Positions 49,297-63,182 of a stretch of 64,000 nt of DNA are shown one piece after another (position 1 is the stretch's first letter; each line of letters opens with the position of its first letter). Source of the stretch: Dactylonectria macrodidyma. Lineage: Eukaryota > Ascomycota > Sordariomycetes > Hypocreales > Nectriaceae. The stretch lies in the NCBI GenBank assembly GCA_020744425.1, contig JAGMUV010000002.1, forward strand, positions 5,606,996 through 5,670,995, in the 5' to 3' direction. The position numbers and the translations under genes are program-made. The notes beneath the pieces are model-generated. The model had not been told where the DNA came from and did not search any database. It saw nothing but the letters and a program-made list of their open reading frames with translations.

Positions 49297-52200
49297 TCCT
49301 TTAAGAGCTATATAATTTATTAAAAGGAGGAATTTCTTAGAGAGTCTTAGTAAGTAGTAACTCTAGTTCTTAAGGCTCTTAATAATAGCTAGAAGTTCTT
49401 ACTAATTAATGCTTTAATATTGCTTAGTATCTATCAGTTTTTAAAACTAATATATAACTAGTCTTTATTATTCTTTATATAGTTAGGTTAAAATGCTAGA
49501 AACTGCTTTTAAAAAGGTATCTATTTTTACTTTAATTCTTCTTACTAAATCCTAATATTAAAGAATGCTTATTAAATAGAAAGCAGATCTTAGTATTTAG
49601 AATACTATATTTTAATCTTCTTTTTATATAAAGGGTTTTTTATTCTTTACTATTTTTAATAGTTCTATTAGTAATACTATTTAGTAAGAGTATTCTAAAA
49701 TGAACTTCTTATAAAAGTTATAGAATCCTAAAAAGACCTATATATCTTTAATACTCTTTAGTACTTACTATTTAGTAATTACTTATACTTTATTTAGCTC
49801 TATCTTTAGTCCTTTTTAAATAATTATATACTTAAGGAATTTAACCTCCTTTTAATAGAAAGCGCACTTTAGTAGTTTTATATAGAGCTAGAAGGTTTTT
49901 AACTTTTAAAGGACTTCTTTTAAATCCTTAGTATATTATTCTTATATTTATAAGTATACTATAATATTATTTAAGTATATTATATAATAAGTATTAAGTA
50001 ATTTAGTAAGCATTTAGTTAATATATATTTAAAAAGTAGTAAATATATTAATTAGCCTAAAGAGTATAATTATATATTTAAAGTAACTGTATTTTATATA
50101 GAATACTATCTTTTATTAGTCTTTCTTTTTAATTTAGATATAATAATAAGTATTATAAATATTAATTTTAAAGATCTATTTTACTCTAGTAAGTCTATTA
50201 AGTAATTTACTAATTAGTAATAAAGAATAATAGTTCTTAATAGTAATTATATTTAAATTATAATAATTAATATATATTTTAATACTTTTATCCTTTTTAA
50301 AAATAAATAGGACTAGAGCTTTTATTCTATTAATTAAGCTATTTACTTAACTAATCTTTATATTTTTAATAAAGTAATTATAAATAATCTTTACTTACTT
50401 CTTATTAATAAAGTATATTATCCTTAAAGGAGGTTCTTTACCTTCTATTAGTTTAATAGAGTGTTTTACTCTTTCTAAGAGTAATAACTTCTTTACCTTC
50501 TATTAGTTTAATAGAGTGTTTTACTCTTTCTAAGAGTAGTAACTTCTTTACTTTAGCTTTACTAAAGATCTCTTATTCTAATTTAAATTCAAATAGTAAT
50601 ATATTAATCCCTTCTTTATCTTCTTCTTTAAGAGTAAGTAATAGCTATTTATTTAATATTAATATATTATATATATATATAATATATACCTTTTTACTAT
50701 TTATAATAAAGTCTTTTATAAAAGAGTTAGAATCTTATATTAAGACTGTTTTATAATATTATATATTTATATATATATTAATTATAATACCTTTTTAGCT
50801 TATAGTCTCTTTTACTAATAATAAATTGCTTATTCTTTTAAGTTAGTTCTATAGGACTTTTATAAATAAATATCTTATTTTCTTAACTAACTTTTAGTAA
50901 TTAAAGAAGAAGAATATTACTTAATATACTTATAATATAGGATAAGTAGTCTTATTAAAGCTTACTAGCTTTAGAGCTTACTAATCTAATATAGGTTTAA
51001 GGCCTAGCTTTTATACTAACTTCTTATTAATTAAGCTAACTTCTATAATTATATTTATATTTACTTTAACCTTATATTTATTATATACTTAGAGAATGAT
51101 TATTTATCTTTAAGTAATTAAATTAATTAATATAAGATATAGTTTTAATATAAAGATTATATCTTTAGACCCTATACTTAGTCATTTTCTAATAAATTAA
51201 TCTTTTTAACTTTTATATTAAATTATTATATAATTACTATTTTCTAATAGCTTCTTTAATTCTATTTACTAAGAGCTCTCTTAGTTATTATATACTTATT
51301 AGTAAAATGGCCTTTCTTATTATAATTATAATACTAAATATAAGAATTATCTTTTAGCTTTACTAAGTACTTATTATACTTTTATTAACTGCTTAATCCT
51401 AAGTAGTTAGAGTAGCTACTTCTTCTTTTACTTCTTATTAAGTTTTTTTATTTTTATAAAGTATAGAGTCTGCTTTATAGTATATATATTAAGGTCTTTA
51501 GTATATATTTTTTCTATAGTTCTTCTTACTTATTATTAAAGTAGTTTCTCTTCTTACTTTAGCTTAAGAATGTATTTTTATATTAGTTATAAAGTTATTA
51601 TAATTATTATATTTTTAATATAAATTCTCTAGTTTATAAGATATTAACTTATATCTTTTAAATATCTCTTTTAACCTTATTTTAAAGTTTATAATAATAT
51701 TATAATATAAGTATTTTATTTTCTTCTAAGTCTTTTATTTTTAATAAAGAATATAAGGATCTTTATATATTAAAGTATTTTATTAATAATTAGTTAAAAA
51801 GCTATTAAAAAGCTATAAGCTCTTTATATAGTTTAACCTCTCTTTATTTAAAGTTTATATAAAGCTTCTTTAAAAAGGCTATAAATTAGTCTTATATAAA
51901 GTATATAAAGTTCTTTAAGTAATTTCTTTACTAGGTTTATAATAGTAAAAAGAGTTTAATTATAAATTAAAGGATCTTTTAATATATTCTAATAAATACT
52001 TAGAAATTATTTACTATTTTTATTACTTTTATTTAATTATTAATTTAGACTCTATTAGCCTCTTTAATTAATATTATATAAAGATAGTATAATAATTTAT
52101 TATATTCTTTAAAGTCTTTTTTATTTAAGCTTTTAATAAGTTATTCTAATAGTTTTTTTTAGAAATATTAGTCTTATTCTTATTATTATATTATAATATA

Positions 52201-52586
52201 GAAAAGTAATTATATTTTATTATTATTATTCTTAGAACTTAGTTATAAACTTCTTAATAATTACTTAGTTATTAATTATTAAACTATAAATAATAGTAAT
52301 TCTTTATAAAAGCTATCTTTATAAAATATATAAAGTAGCCTTACTTTAGTTTTATCCTAAATTAAGTAATTAATTAGATTATATTCTAATTAGAATCCTT
52401 TATTATTTATAATTAGTAGTTTAAGGTTTTTCCTAGCTTTATTTTATATAAGGTTTTAAGTAAATAGTCCTATATTTATTCGCAGTTCGCTTATTACTTA
52501 CTTAGCAATGCCCGGGTTTAGTAGTGTATTGCTTTTTATCTTATATAATACATTAATAATCCGCTAGGATGTAGAAGTGAATGAAT
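49297..52586 (-). pseudogene. Element B gag and pol 5' part
   Basis: Read leftward from the right LTR: gag with a decayed CCHC knuckle at 51,292-51,333, then protease and RT with the decayed YLDD at about 49,959-49,979. A 56-bp tandem duplication (about 50,430-50,541, CTTCTTTACCTTCTATTAG...) lies in the pol region. C is inserted just beyond. Confidence 0.6.
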
Positions 52587-52761
52587 TATAAGGGTTAGTC
52601 TGTTAAAGTGTTATATAAGAGATCTAAAAGTAGGTATAGGGTGGTATGTAAGTGATTATTTAGTAAGTGCTTAGCTAGCTCTTGCTAAAGAGCTAGTCTA
52701 GCCTATATTATGTGGCCTCTTATCTGATAAGACTATAGCTCTATTAGCTCTAACTCTTATA
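52587..52761 (-). repeat. Element B right LTR (175 bp)
   Basis: Same length as the left copy. Its outer (right) part keeps C and G (TATGTGGCCTCTTATCTG) that the left copy has lost. Confidence 0.88.
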
Positions 52762-52766
52762 AATAG

Positions 52767-55700
52767 ATATTTTAACCTTTATAAAATAGAATAATAGAAA
52801 GTATAAAAAACTCTTAATACTATTTATAATAAAGTAATAAATAAGTATAAAACTAAAAGAAGTAGAACCCTTTAAAATAAGAGCTCTATATATAATTAAA
52901 AGTGTATAATTAATAAAATAATACTTAGAAATATAAGTATAAATTAAGAGAAACTAACTACTTACTTTAATAAATAATAATATAGAATTTAATTATATCT
53001 ATCCTATAATAATAAATATATTAAAACTCCTATAAAAAGATAAAGTAAATCTATATAAAGTATATAATTTTAAAAAAACTCCTTTTAATTATAATAATAA
53101 AAGAATAACTAAAGAGCTTAATTATCTTAAAGTTTTTATAAAAAAATAAAATAAAAGAATCTTATTTAATATAATACTTATTATATACTATACTTTAGTC
53201 TTAAAGTACTTATAATTAAAATGAATTAATCTAATAATAAACTAAAAGACTAATTAAGTAAATTTTAATAATATTAATAATTATTCTTCTTAAGAATTAG
53301 ATTTAAATAATAATATAAGATTTTAAATTTTAATTAATAATAATATTAATAAAGTATTAATAAAAGAAATAATAAAGACTTTCTTATTCTAAAGTATAAA
53401 ATATAAATACTATAAAGCTTAAAATAGTAAAATATACTATACTATTACTTTTATATAAAGCTAATTAATAAAGCTTAATAAAGACCTTATAAAAATAAAG
53501 AAATAATAAAAAGTAAATAAAAGGCTAAAGAATATATTACTTACTTACTATATTTATAAAAAACTATTTACTAAAGAATTAAAAATAGATCTACTTAAAT
53601 ATAATAAATAGGATTATAAAATAATATTAAAAGATAGAACTTTACTTAAGTTCTTTAAACTTTATAACCTTAATAATATATAGTTATAAATACTAAAAGA
53701 ATACTTTAAAGATATATTAAAAAAGGGATATATTAAAATCTTAAAATCCTTTATAAAATACTTAGTTATATTTATTTTAAAAAAGAATAGAAAACTCTAA
53801 TTAATTATAGACTATTAATAACTAAATAATATTATATTAAAGGACTGAATATTATTACTTTTAATTACTAAATTAAAAGACTGCTTTTATAAAAAAAAAT
53901 GGTTTATAGTATTTAATTTAAAAAATGCTTATAACTTAATTTATATAAAGCTTAAAAATAAATAGAAGATTATATTTAAGACTAAATTTAAACTATTTAA
54001 ATACTTAATAATACCCTTTAGACTTATAAATATATTAATAATATTCTAATAAATAATTACTAATATTTTAAAAGAATACTTTAATATCTTTATTATATAC
54101 TATTTTAATAATATTCTAATCTTCTTAAAGATAGAAGAAAAGTATATAAAATATATATATATAATCTTATAAAAACTATAAGATATAAAGCTACTTATAG
54201 AACTAATGAAAAGTAAGTTCTATATATAGAAAGTAGACTTTCTTAAATATACTATTTAGCTAAATAAGATTTAAATAAATAAAAAGAAAATCAAAGCTAT
54301 TAAAGATTAGTTAAAATTAAATAAAAATATTAAAGAAGTATAAAGCTTCTTAGGGTTTACTAATTACTATAGAAGGTTTATTTATAAATTTAGTAAAATT
54401 ATAAAATCTTTAATAGAACTTATAAAGAAAGATATAAACTTTAGATAAAATGCTAAAACTTAAAAAGCTTTTAATAACTTAAAACGAGCTATCTTTAGTA
54501 AACCTATTTTAATAACCTTTAACTTAAGATAACTAATTAAATTAAAAACTAATACTTCTAACTTTGCTTTAAGAGTCTAAATTAAATAATAGGATAATAA
54601 AAGAAACCTATACTTAATTACATTCTATTTATATATACTAAAAGAAGCTAAACTTAACTACTCTATTTATAATAAAGAATTCTTAATAATAATTAACTCT
54701 TTTAAAGAATTCTAATATTACTTCTTAAGAAGTAAATACTAAATTACTATATATATAAACTATAAGAATATATTATACTTTATAACTATGTAAAAGCTTA
54801 GTAAAAGATAACTTTATTATATAGAATACCTATTAGAATTTAATTATATTATTATCTATAAAAAAGGCTTAGAAAATAGAAAAGCTAATATAATAAGTTA
54901 ATAATCTAACTTTAAAATGAATATATTAAAAACTAATAAATAAATATTAGTTTATACTTCTAAAAGATACTTTAAATAGAAATATATTATAGCTATAAGT
55001 AAGTTATAATTACTTAATAACTTATTAAAATGATTATAAAAGCTAGAGTAAAGCTTTAAATAATAAATATATAATAAATACCTAGTTCTAAAGAAATTAC
55101 TATAGTAGGAAGGAAAAGTAGCCTTAACTGAATCCTAAAGACCTTAAGTAATTATTTACTTTTATTAGAATAATTACTATAAGAACTCTTAAATACTAAT
55201 TAAAAAACTTTATTAATATTTCTATAATAACTTTATAAAAGTATATATTATTTATATAAAATAATATAAATAATATTTATAAGATCTTATCTAATAATAT
55301 ATAAAAGAATATTAAAAGATAATTAATTATTAAAACTATAAACCTAATAAAATATAAAAAAAACTTAAATAAGCTAATAAACTTAATAAAATAGCCTAAA
55401 TTATAATAATAGTATTTTAAGAAATACTCTATAAATAGATAAAGGAATATAATTAAATATATAAAATAAATAGAATAATAAGAGCACTTTACTTAATTCT
55501 TAAATTATAACTTAGATTATAAAAGTTATAAGTCTTTTTAGAACTATAAGAATATTTAGTATAGAATATCTATAATTACTCTTTATATAAATACTTAAGA
55601 ATTAATAAAACCCTTAAATAAATTAAAATAGTATATATATTTCTTAATATAAAGAAAATAGTTATAAAAGTTATTAAATCCTATAAACTATATAATAAAA

Positions 55701-56766
55701 CTAAGGCATAATACTATAAACTATATAAAGAATTATAACCCTTATTAATTACTAAGTAATTATAAGACTCTATTATAATAGATTTTATTATAAAATTACT
55801 CTTATTAAAAGACCTTATAAATAGCGCCTTCTATAATAGCATTCTTATTATTATAAATAGATTTATAAAATTTTCTTATTTTATATTATACTAAGAGTTA
55901 ATAAATACTAAATAGTTTACTTACTTATTCTTATAGAATATTATTAATATATATAGTTTACTAATAGAGATCTTAAGTAATAAAGGACCTTTATTTATAT
56001 TTAAGTTTTAGTAAGCCTTAATAGCCTAATTAGAATTAAACTACTAGCTTATAATAGTATTCTAATTATAAGTTAATAGATAAATAAAATGCATAAACTA
56101 AGTACTTAAATAATACTTATAATACTATATTAACTATAAATAAAATAATTAAATAGAAAAGTTATTTATAGTATAGCTAAGTTATAATATTATAATAAAT
56201 GAAAGTACTAAGCTTATATTATACTATACTAATTTTAGATTTATACTAAATATATACTAATAATAGTATAATAGAATTATTAACTTAAAAGCAATCCTAA
56301 TATTAAACTAACTAAAAAACCTTTATAAAGAAATAAAAACTGAACTTAAATTTATATAAAAATAAATAAAAATACTATAATTAAAAAAGGCTAAAAGGAC
56401 TATCCTTTTTAAAAGAAAATATAGTCTTACTAGTAATAAAAAACCTATTAATAAATAGACTAAGTAAAAAATTTAATTATAAATTTATTAGACTTTATAA
56501 AGTTTTAAAAAAAATCTTAGAAAATAATTATAAATTAGACTTAAAGATATAATATTACTTAATCTTTTATATCTTATTACTAGAATTAATAGAAAACACT
56601 ATTCTAATTAATAATAGATAAAGTTATAAATTAGTAATAAAAGACCTTAAAGAGTATTATATTAAAGAAATCTATAATATAAAGAAAATTAATAGAAAAA
56701 TAATATATTTTATAAAATAAAAAGACTATTTTAAAAGCAAAATATTATAATAATTATTAGAAAACC
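52767..56766 (+). pseudogene. Element A pol, RIP-destroyed
   Basis: The same order as D's pol can be followed: RT with KKNRKL and the DYRQLN-type block (about 53,780-53,830), the active-site block F-N-N-I-L-I-F (about 54,105-54,125), FLGFTNYYRRF-type connection (about 54,345), RNase H, the integrase core start DFIIKLLL (about 55,780), and a chromodomain ending KEYYIKEIYNIKKI... (about 56,650-56,760). Asp-to-Asn changes and stops abolish function. Confidence 0.8.
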
Positions 56767-57380
56767 TTATCTATATATAGTATTTACTAAAGACATTCTA
56801 TATATAATACTAAAAGATAAAGAAGTAGTATTAAAATTAAATATAATAAACTAATTAATTATATCCACTTTATTATAGGCCTAGACCTTAATAATTACAT
56901 TAGCTTCTTAACGCTTTGCTTTATTTAGCTTATCTAAAGAATAAAGACCTTAATATACTATCTCTATATCTCTTTCTTAAAGCTATTTTTATTAGTAATA
57001 AAGCTATATTAAATAAGATAAATACTCATTTATTTACTATTATAACTTTATTAACTCCTCTTCTGCTTATTCCTCTTTAGACTTTAAATAACGCTTTTTA
57101 GCCATTAGATAGAAAGCTACTTAATTAGTATAAGTAAAAAATCAGTTAAGTAAAAATAGATACTTATATATAGAAATCAACTCTTCTAAACTATTATAAG
57201 AATATTTATAATAAATATACTTAGAATAATAGAAAATGCCCTTAAGCATTTTATACTTTAGCTTTTACTAAATACAATTTAAATACTTAATAACCTTAGA
57301 GCCTATTTTTTTAATAAGTTTATAAAAATAATAATAATATATAGTAGATTATGATTTTACTTTTAATATACTATTAGTAT
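56767..57380 (-). pseudogene. Element A antisense accessory gene, RIP-decayed homologue of the D gene
   Basis: On the minus strand, between the chromodomain and the 3' LTR, one frame reads: basic start, a C/Y-x2-C pair (about 57,274-57,285), a second C/Y-x2-C/Y pair 15 residues later, then a Lys/Glu coiled coil (KKRYLKSKEE, AEEELIKL), an ERDIEIV...SLDKLNKA block and an acidic tail. Cysteine spacing, the EIV/EMV-SLDK/GLDK block and the tail match D's antisense protein. Its stop (56,767-56,769, TAA) lies at the base homologous to D's TGA (29,433-29,435), inside the same chromodomain codons. About 14 stops interrupt it. The N-terminal limit is approximate. Confidence 0.58.
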
Positions 57381-57469
57381 TATAGAAAAATAATTATAGA
57401 AGAAAGTTAGATAAATTAAATAAAAAACTTAAAATAGCTAACTTATAGGCCTTAAGAATAAGAACTAAT

Positions 57470-57480
57470 AGAAAGGAGAT
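57470..57480 (+). other. Element A polypurine tract
   Basis: AGAAAGGAGAT stands directly upstream of the 3' LTR, in the position equivalent to D's tract. Confidence 0.65.
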
Positions 57481-57484
57481 ATTA

Positions 57485-57921
57485 TATTATAATCTATATA
57501 TTATAAATACTTAATATTATATAGCCTTTATAAATTTCTTACTAACTATAAGTAATTATTATAAAATATAAAATAATTATTATAATTATTCTTATAATTA
57601 CTATAATCATTCTTATAATTACTATAATTACCTTTATAACTAAAGTAATCAAACCTTATACTATATAATATATAAACTTAAAGAACTAGCTATTACTAGG
57701 ATATTAGCTCTTTAGCTATTAATATAACTTAGTTACCTTAATCTACTTTAATTATTATATATTATTATATATTAATTATTATCTAATATAATATTATGAT
57801 TACTGCTTAATAAGTATGACCTAACTATTCTACTAATATAGACTCTAGTCTATCCTTTAAAAACCCTTTCTAAGCTACTCTATACTCTGTATAGCCTAGC
57901 CTAAGAACACGACTGTTACAT
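57485..57921 (+). repeat. Element A 3' LTR (437 bp)
   Basis: Inner end heavily mutated (TATTATAATCTATATATT), outer end preserved (CCTAAGAACACGACTGTTACA), the reverse of the 5' LTR. Keeps AGCTATTAA (57,714-57,722) downstream of a TATATAATATATAAA-type box. Confidence 0.9.
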
Positions 57922-57926
57922 TTAAT

Positions 57927-60900
57927 ACTTTTTATTAGCTTAGTAAATTTACTATTCTTATATTTAATAAAGATTTTACTTAATAACTTTAATAATGTCT
58001 ATAATCTGCTTAATATATTATTAAGTATCTTCTTTTAATAAATATTTAGCTTTTATTTTATAACTTTTAAAATTAGTTTTCTTATTTTAATTAAATTAGA
58101 ATTAAAGTAAGTAATTAAATAATAATCTTATTAATTTTATATTTAATAACTTATAATAAAGATTTATTTATATATAGTTTATTAATAATAGTAATTTATT
58201 TTAATTATTTTAATAATAGTTAATAAATAGTTATAATTAGTAATTTAAATACTAATTATAGATCTTAGTATTTCTATTTATTTAAAAGTATTTTATTATA
58301 TTTAGTTTTTACTTTATTTTAATAAGCTTATATAGCTTATTTATAAAAATAATAATAAATTATAATTCTTAGTCTAATATTATTATTTTTAGTACTTTAA
58401 AAATATAGTAAATATAATAATAGTATATATATATTATATTTTTTATTATTACTATTTAATAATAAAATATAGAAAAAGTAATCTTACTAAGCTAATTAAT
58501 AATTATTTATATATAATTATATTTATTCTTATTCTTAAGTATATAATAAAAGTCTATTATTATATATTATTATATTTAATATAGGATTTTTAATAAGTAT
58601 AATAATTTAAAAGTCTTATTTCTATTAGTATAAGCTTTTTTATATAGCTTATAATTTATTTAGAATTAATTAATATTAATTAATAAGCCTAATTATTAAA
58701 ACCTTTTAATAATTAATTTAATAGTTTTATTATATCTTAAGTAAGCTATATTAAGCTTATAGTAATTCTTTTTAATAATTAGTATTTAAAGAATACTTTT
58801 ATTTAGAATAAAAATATATTAATTCTAATAAACTATACTTTTATTTATTATCTAACTATTAGCTTTCTTTTTTATATTCTCTTAGTAAAGTAATAATTAA
58901 AAAGAAGTCTTATTAGCTTAGAAGATAGTATTAAATAGCTTTTATCCTTCTAATACTTAGATAGTCTCTTTTTTAAAGTTAATTAAAGATTTAATAGCTT
59001 TAATTCTAATTAATATTACTTTTAGCCCTTTTTTAAAACTAAGTTTAATATAAGAACTAACTATAACCTTATAATTAATAAAACTAATTACTAAGTTCTA
59101 ACTTAAGAGTATTCTATTTTATATAGCTTTTTATTATACTTTTTATATAATTAATTTAAATAACTTTTAAAATAGAGTATTTATTATAATATTCTCTTAC
59201 TTTAAATAATAAATAATTTTAAAATTATAAAGTATTAAATTATTTACTTATTATATTTATTTATTATTAAAGTATTATTTTATTAAAAAGTATTTAAAGG
59301 CTTTATAATTAGTAATAATTAAAAATTACTATTAAAATTCTAAAAGCTTAATATTTTATTCTTTTAAAGCTAATATTATTATAAGTATTTCTTAATTATA
59401 AATTAAGTAATATATTTCTATATTATTTATTATTTTAAAAAAGAAAGCTATAAAGTATTAGTCTTTATTATTACTTTTTTAAATTAATATTATAATTATT
59501 ATACTTTTTAATATATTAATCTTAATAATTATATTATAAAAAGAGTTATATTAAGCTTAGTATAAAGCTAATAAAATTACTAATTTTATAGCTTTTATTA
59601 TAATTATCTTCTTTTTAATTTACTTTTATAAAATCCCTTTTTTTATTAATAGTATAAATAGTTATATTATTTAATTATAAAACTTAATAAACTTTTAATA
59701 AAAGTTATAAAACTTAAAAAAGGCCTATACTCTTTATATATTTATTAATTCTTTTTAATTTATAATAGCTTTTATCTTTTTTAAATTTATTTAAATCCTA
59801 TTTATTATAATTATAAAGCTTAAGAATTCTATTTTTATAATATAGAATTCTGATTTTTTAATATTTACTTATAATCTTATTATAATTAGTTATTTTAAGA
59901 TTATATTAATATATATTTTATAGTTTTTAATATTTTCTAAATAAATAAGAATATTATTAATATATATTATATAATAAATATTTAAAAGATCTATTAAAAT
60001 ATAATTAATATAAACTAAAAAGTATAAAAAGCTATTAATTAAATTAAATAATATTATTTTATACTTATAAGTATTATATTAAGTCTTAAAAGCTATAAGA
60101 TCTTTAGATTCTAAAGATATTTATATTTAATAAAAAGCTTATTAAATATTAAGTTTTATAAATACTTTTACTTTTACTAATCTTAATTAAGTTTCTTTTA
60201 TTAAAAGTAATATATAATATTCTTTTATTATTAATTTATTAAGCTTTTTATAATTTATATAAAAATATTATTTATTTTTCTTCTTTTTTATAAATAGGAC
60301 TAATAATATATATAATATATTACTTATTAATATAATAAATCCTTTTTATAAGTACTTTTTAATATAATTCTTTATTACTTTTAATTATTTAAAGCTTAAT
60401 TTATATATTAATAAGACTTTTTAATTATTAAGAATTAGCTTTTTTAATTCTAGCTTTATATTAATATTTAATTAATAAAGTAATAAAGTATTAGACTTAA
60501 TTTTAAAAAAGGTATATTATAAATATAAGTACTATTAAAGTAATTTTAATTTTACTTTTTCTTTTAATTTAAATATATTTTTATAAAGATTCTCCTTTTT
60601 AACTTCTTTTTATTTTAATTATTCTTTAATAATCTTATTAATTTCTTAGAAAGTGATTTTACTAATCTATTTAATATCTTCCTATTTAATTACTCTTTTC
60701 TATTACTTATTAATACTAATAATACTAATTTTAATTATAATTCTTTTAATATTAATTATTAATTATTATAATAAGTTAGTTTAGATTATTATTAGCTTAA
60801 TATTAAAGTCTCTTATTAAAAAAGAGAGTATTATATCTTTTAATACTCTATTTATTTTAATTATATTCTTTTTAATATTATTTAATTATTACTTTTTTAA

Positions 60901-63182
60901 TAAATAATCTCCTTTTTTAAAGATTTAATCTTTATAAGCCTTCTTTTATTTTATACTTAATTAATTATATTATTCTATATTAACTTAATTTACTAGCTTT
61001 AAAAAATAAGAGCTCTTTAATAAAGATATTAATATTATAATATTATTATTAAAATAATCCTTAGGTTTATTATTAAACTATTATAAATAATAATATTTAA
61101 TAAAGATTTTTATATTATACTTTTTAAATTTTTTTTTTTAATAATTAAGTCTTAATATATTCTAAGTTCTAATATTAAATAATATAATTATTATTTATTA
61201 TTTATATCTAATATTATAACTATAATATAAGTAATTTATTATTATTTATTCTTATATCTTTTAATAGTAAGTTCTTATTTTAAAATTAGAATTTAATAGT
61301 TTTATAATTATTAATATATTCTTAGGATTAGATCTTTATTTATAAAGATATAACTATTTACTTTAATATTATATAGACTTTTAATTTTAATTACTAATTC
61401 TAAATTTATTATTATATAAAAATAATAAAGCTTCTTCTTATTAAGTAATTTATTTATATTAATTAAGCTTTTATTAAAGATTAATAATTATAATTTAAGT
61501 TTTAAAAAAGAGACTTCTTTTAAGACTTATCTTTTTCTAATTTAAAAAATGATTTATCTAATTTATTAAGGATTATAATAATAATTATTTACTTTACTTT
61601 CTTAGCCTTAGTATAAACTTTATTTATTTTACTCTTTTTTAAATACTCTTAGTAAGTATAACTAACTTTCTTATACTTAAAGTACTTTCTTTTTTTAATT
61701 AGCTTATAGACTTCTAAGTCTTTAAAAGTCTATTTACTATTAATCTTAATCTTTAAATACTTAAGTATTAAAATTATTAATTTCTTAATATCTTTTTTCT
61801 TAATAATAGTATTATTACTTTTATTAATTTATAATTTATTAATCTTCTTATTATCCTTTTTTATTAAAGTCTTTATATAGGCCTCTTTTATTATTATAAT
61901 ATTACTAAGTATTATTATAAAGATATTAAAGCTTACTTCTTTAATAAAGTATTATATAACTATAATATATTTTATTTTTATTAATGCTTTATTATAAAGC
62001 TCTTCTTTCTAATCCCTTTTAAAGATCTTAGTATTATTTATTATAATTAAGAACTTAATATAGAAGCTATACTAATTACTATTAGTATAATATTTTAAAG
62101 CCTTAAACTCTTTTTATATTTTAATCTTTTTATTCTTATTTTAAAAGAGGGTTATTAAAGCTTAGAAAATATCTTTAATAATTTTAAAAGCATTTTCTTT
62201 TATATTCTTAAATATATAAAAATATAAATAAGTAATTATAATATTCTTATAATAATTAAAAATATAATATACTTTATCTTTCTCTTTAAAATAGTCTTAT
62301 AAGCTATTATATTATAGCTTATATCTAGCTTTAATAAGCTAGTCTTTAAAGTCTAATTTCTTATTATTATTAAGCTTAAATAAGTTATATTTTTACTTTT
62401 AATATAATTTAATCTTAATTATTATCTTATTTTTAAAAAGTATATTTTTATAAAAAAGAATAGTATATTATATTACTTTTAATTATATTAATTCTTTATT
62501 AATTTATATTATTTTAATATAAGCTATTATTTTAATTTTAATTACTTTATTATACTTTTTAATAAGTTATTTAATAATTTTAATATATTTATTATATAGT
62601 TTAATAAGCTTATTTTATTATTTTTTAATTATTAATTACTTAGTAAAATTATAAATTATTAAAGCTTAAATTTTAAAGTATTTTTAAACTATTAATTTAA
62701 TATTTTTAATATTAATTAAAAGGTTTTTAAATCTTTTATTTTAATCTTTTATATAAATTATAAATTAGCTATTATTTATAATTTTATAAATTTAAATATT
62801 TAAATCTTCTTTAATAAAATTTATTATAAATTATATAAAAAGTCTAATAAATATCCTTTTATTATCTTTTATATTAATAGTCTTTTTACTATCCTTATTT
62901 ATAAATTTAATAAAGTATTATTAGACTTATTAATAAAAGGCACTCTTTTAATATACTTTATTAATACTCTCTTTATTAATACTTTATATACTTAATTTAG
63001 AACTCTTAGTTATATTAATTACTAATTAGTTCTAATTAATAATAGTTTACTATTTATACTTATATCTTATTATAAATAAGAAGATCTATAGTTAGATCTA
63101 ATATAATAATTAACTTTATATTAATATATATTAGAGTTAATTAAAATATAAGTAAAAAGAATAAAAGATTATAGTATAATAT
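57927..63182 (-). pseudogene. Element E gag-pol, RIP-destroyed
   Basis: Read leftward: CCHC-like knuckle (about 61,655-61,690, Cys partly turned to Tyr), RT Y-I-N-N-I-L-I-Y block (59,941-59,964), then integrase reaching the A insertion. All other sequence is too decayed to assign. Confidence 0.5.

Larger units (their letters stand above)
32529..52761 (-). mobile_element. Element B: LTR retrotransposon, minus strand, RIP-destroyed, interrupted by C
   Basis: Two 175-bp LTRs (32,529-32,703 and 52,587-52,761) begin TGTAAGGGTT and end CTCTTATA (from CTTACA), with TSD AATAG on both sides (32,524-32,528; 52,762-52,766). The minus strand is supported by a purine tract beside the left LTR (plus 32,705-32,722, TTATCTCCCTCTTTTTTA), a CCHC zinc-knuckle trace with Cys turned to Tyr (51,292-51,333), and an RT YLDD-type block with both Asp turned to Asn (about 49,959-49,979). 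Without C, B is about 7.4 kb. RT type and order of domains indicate Ty3/Gypsy or a close relative, but decay is too deep to be sure. Confidence 0.85.
21700..57921 (+). mobile_element. Element A: Ty3/Gypsy chromovirus, plus strand, RIP-destroyed, interrupted by D and B
   Basis: LTRs at 21,700-22,135 and 57,485-57,921 (436/437 bp) align end to end with essentially only transitions, and the element is flanked by the 5-bp TSD TTTAA (21,695-21,699 and 57,922-57,926). The internal part is in three pieces: 22,136-22,767, 30,641-32,528 and 52,762-57,484, about 7.2 kb in all. D is inserted in gag (TSD TTAAT), B between gag and pol (TSD AATAG). RT (FNNILIF after RIP, about 54,090-54,125), integrase and chromodomain traces run in the same order as in D. 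The polypurine tract AGAAAGGAGAT (57,470-57,480) adjoins the 3' LTR. An antisense gene trace lies at 56,767-57,380. A and D are clearly related families, sharing PBS, LTR core and gag start context. Confidence 0.9.
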
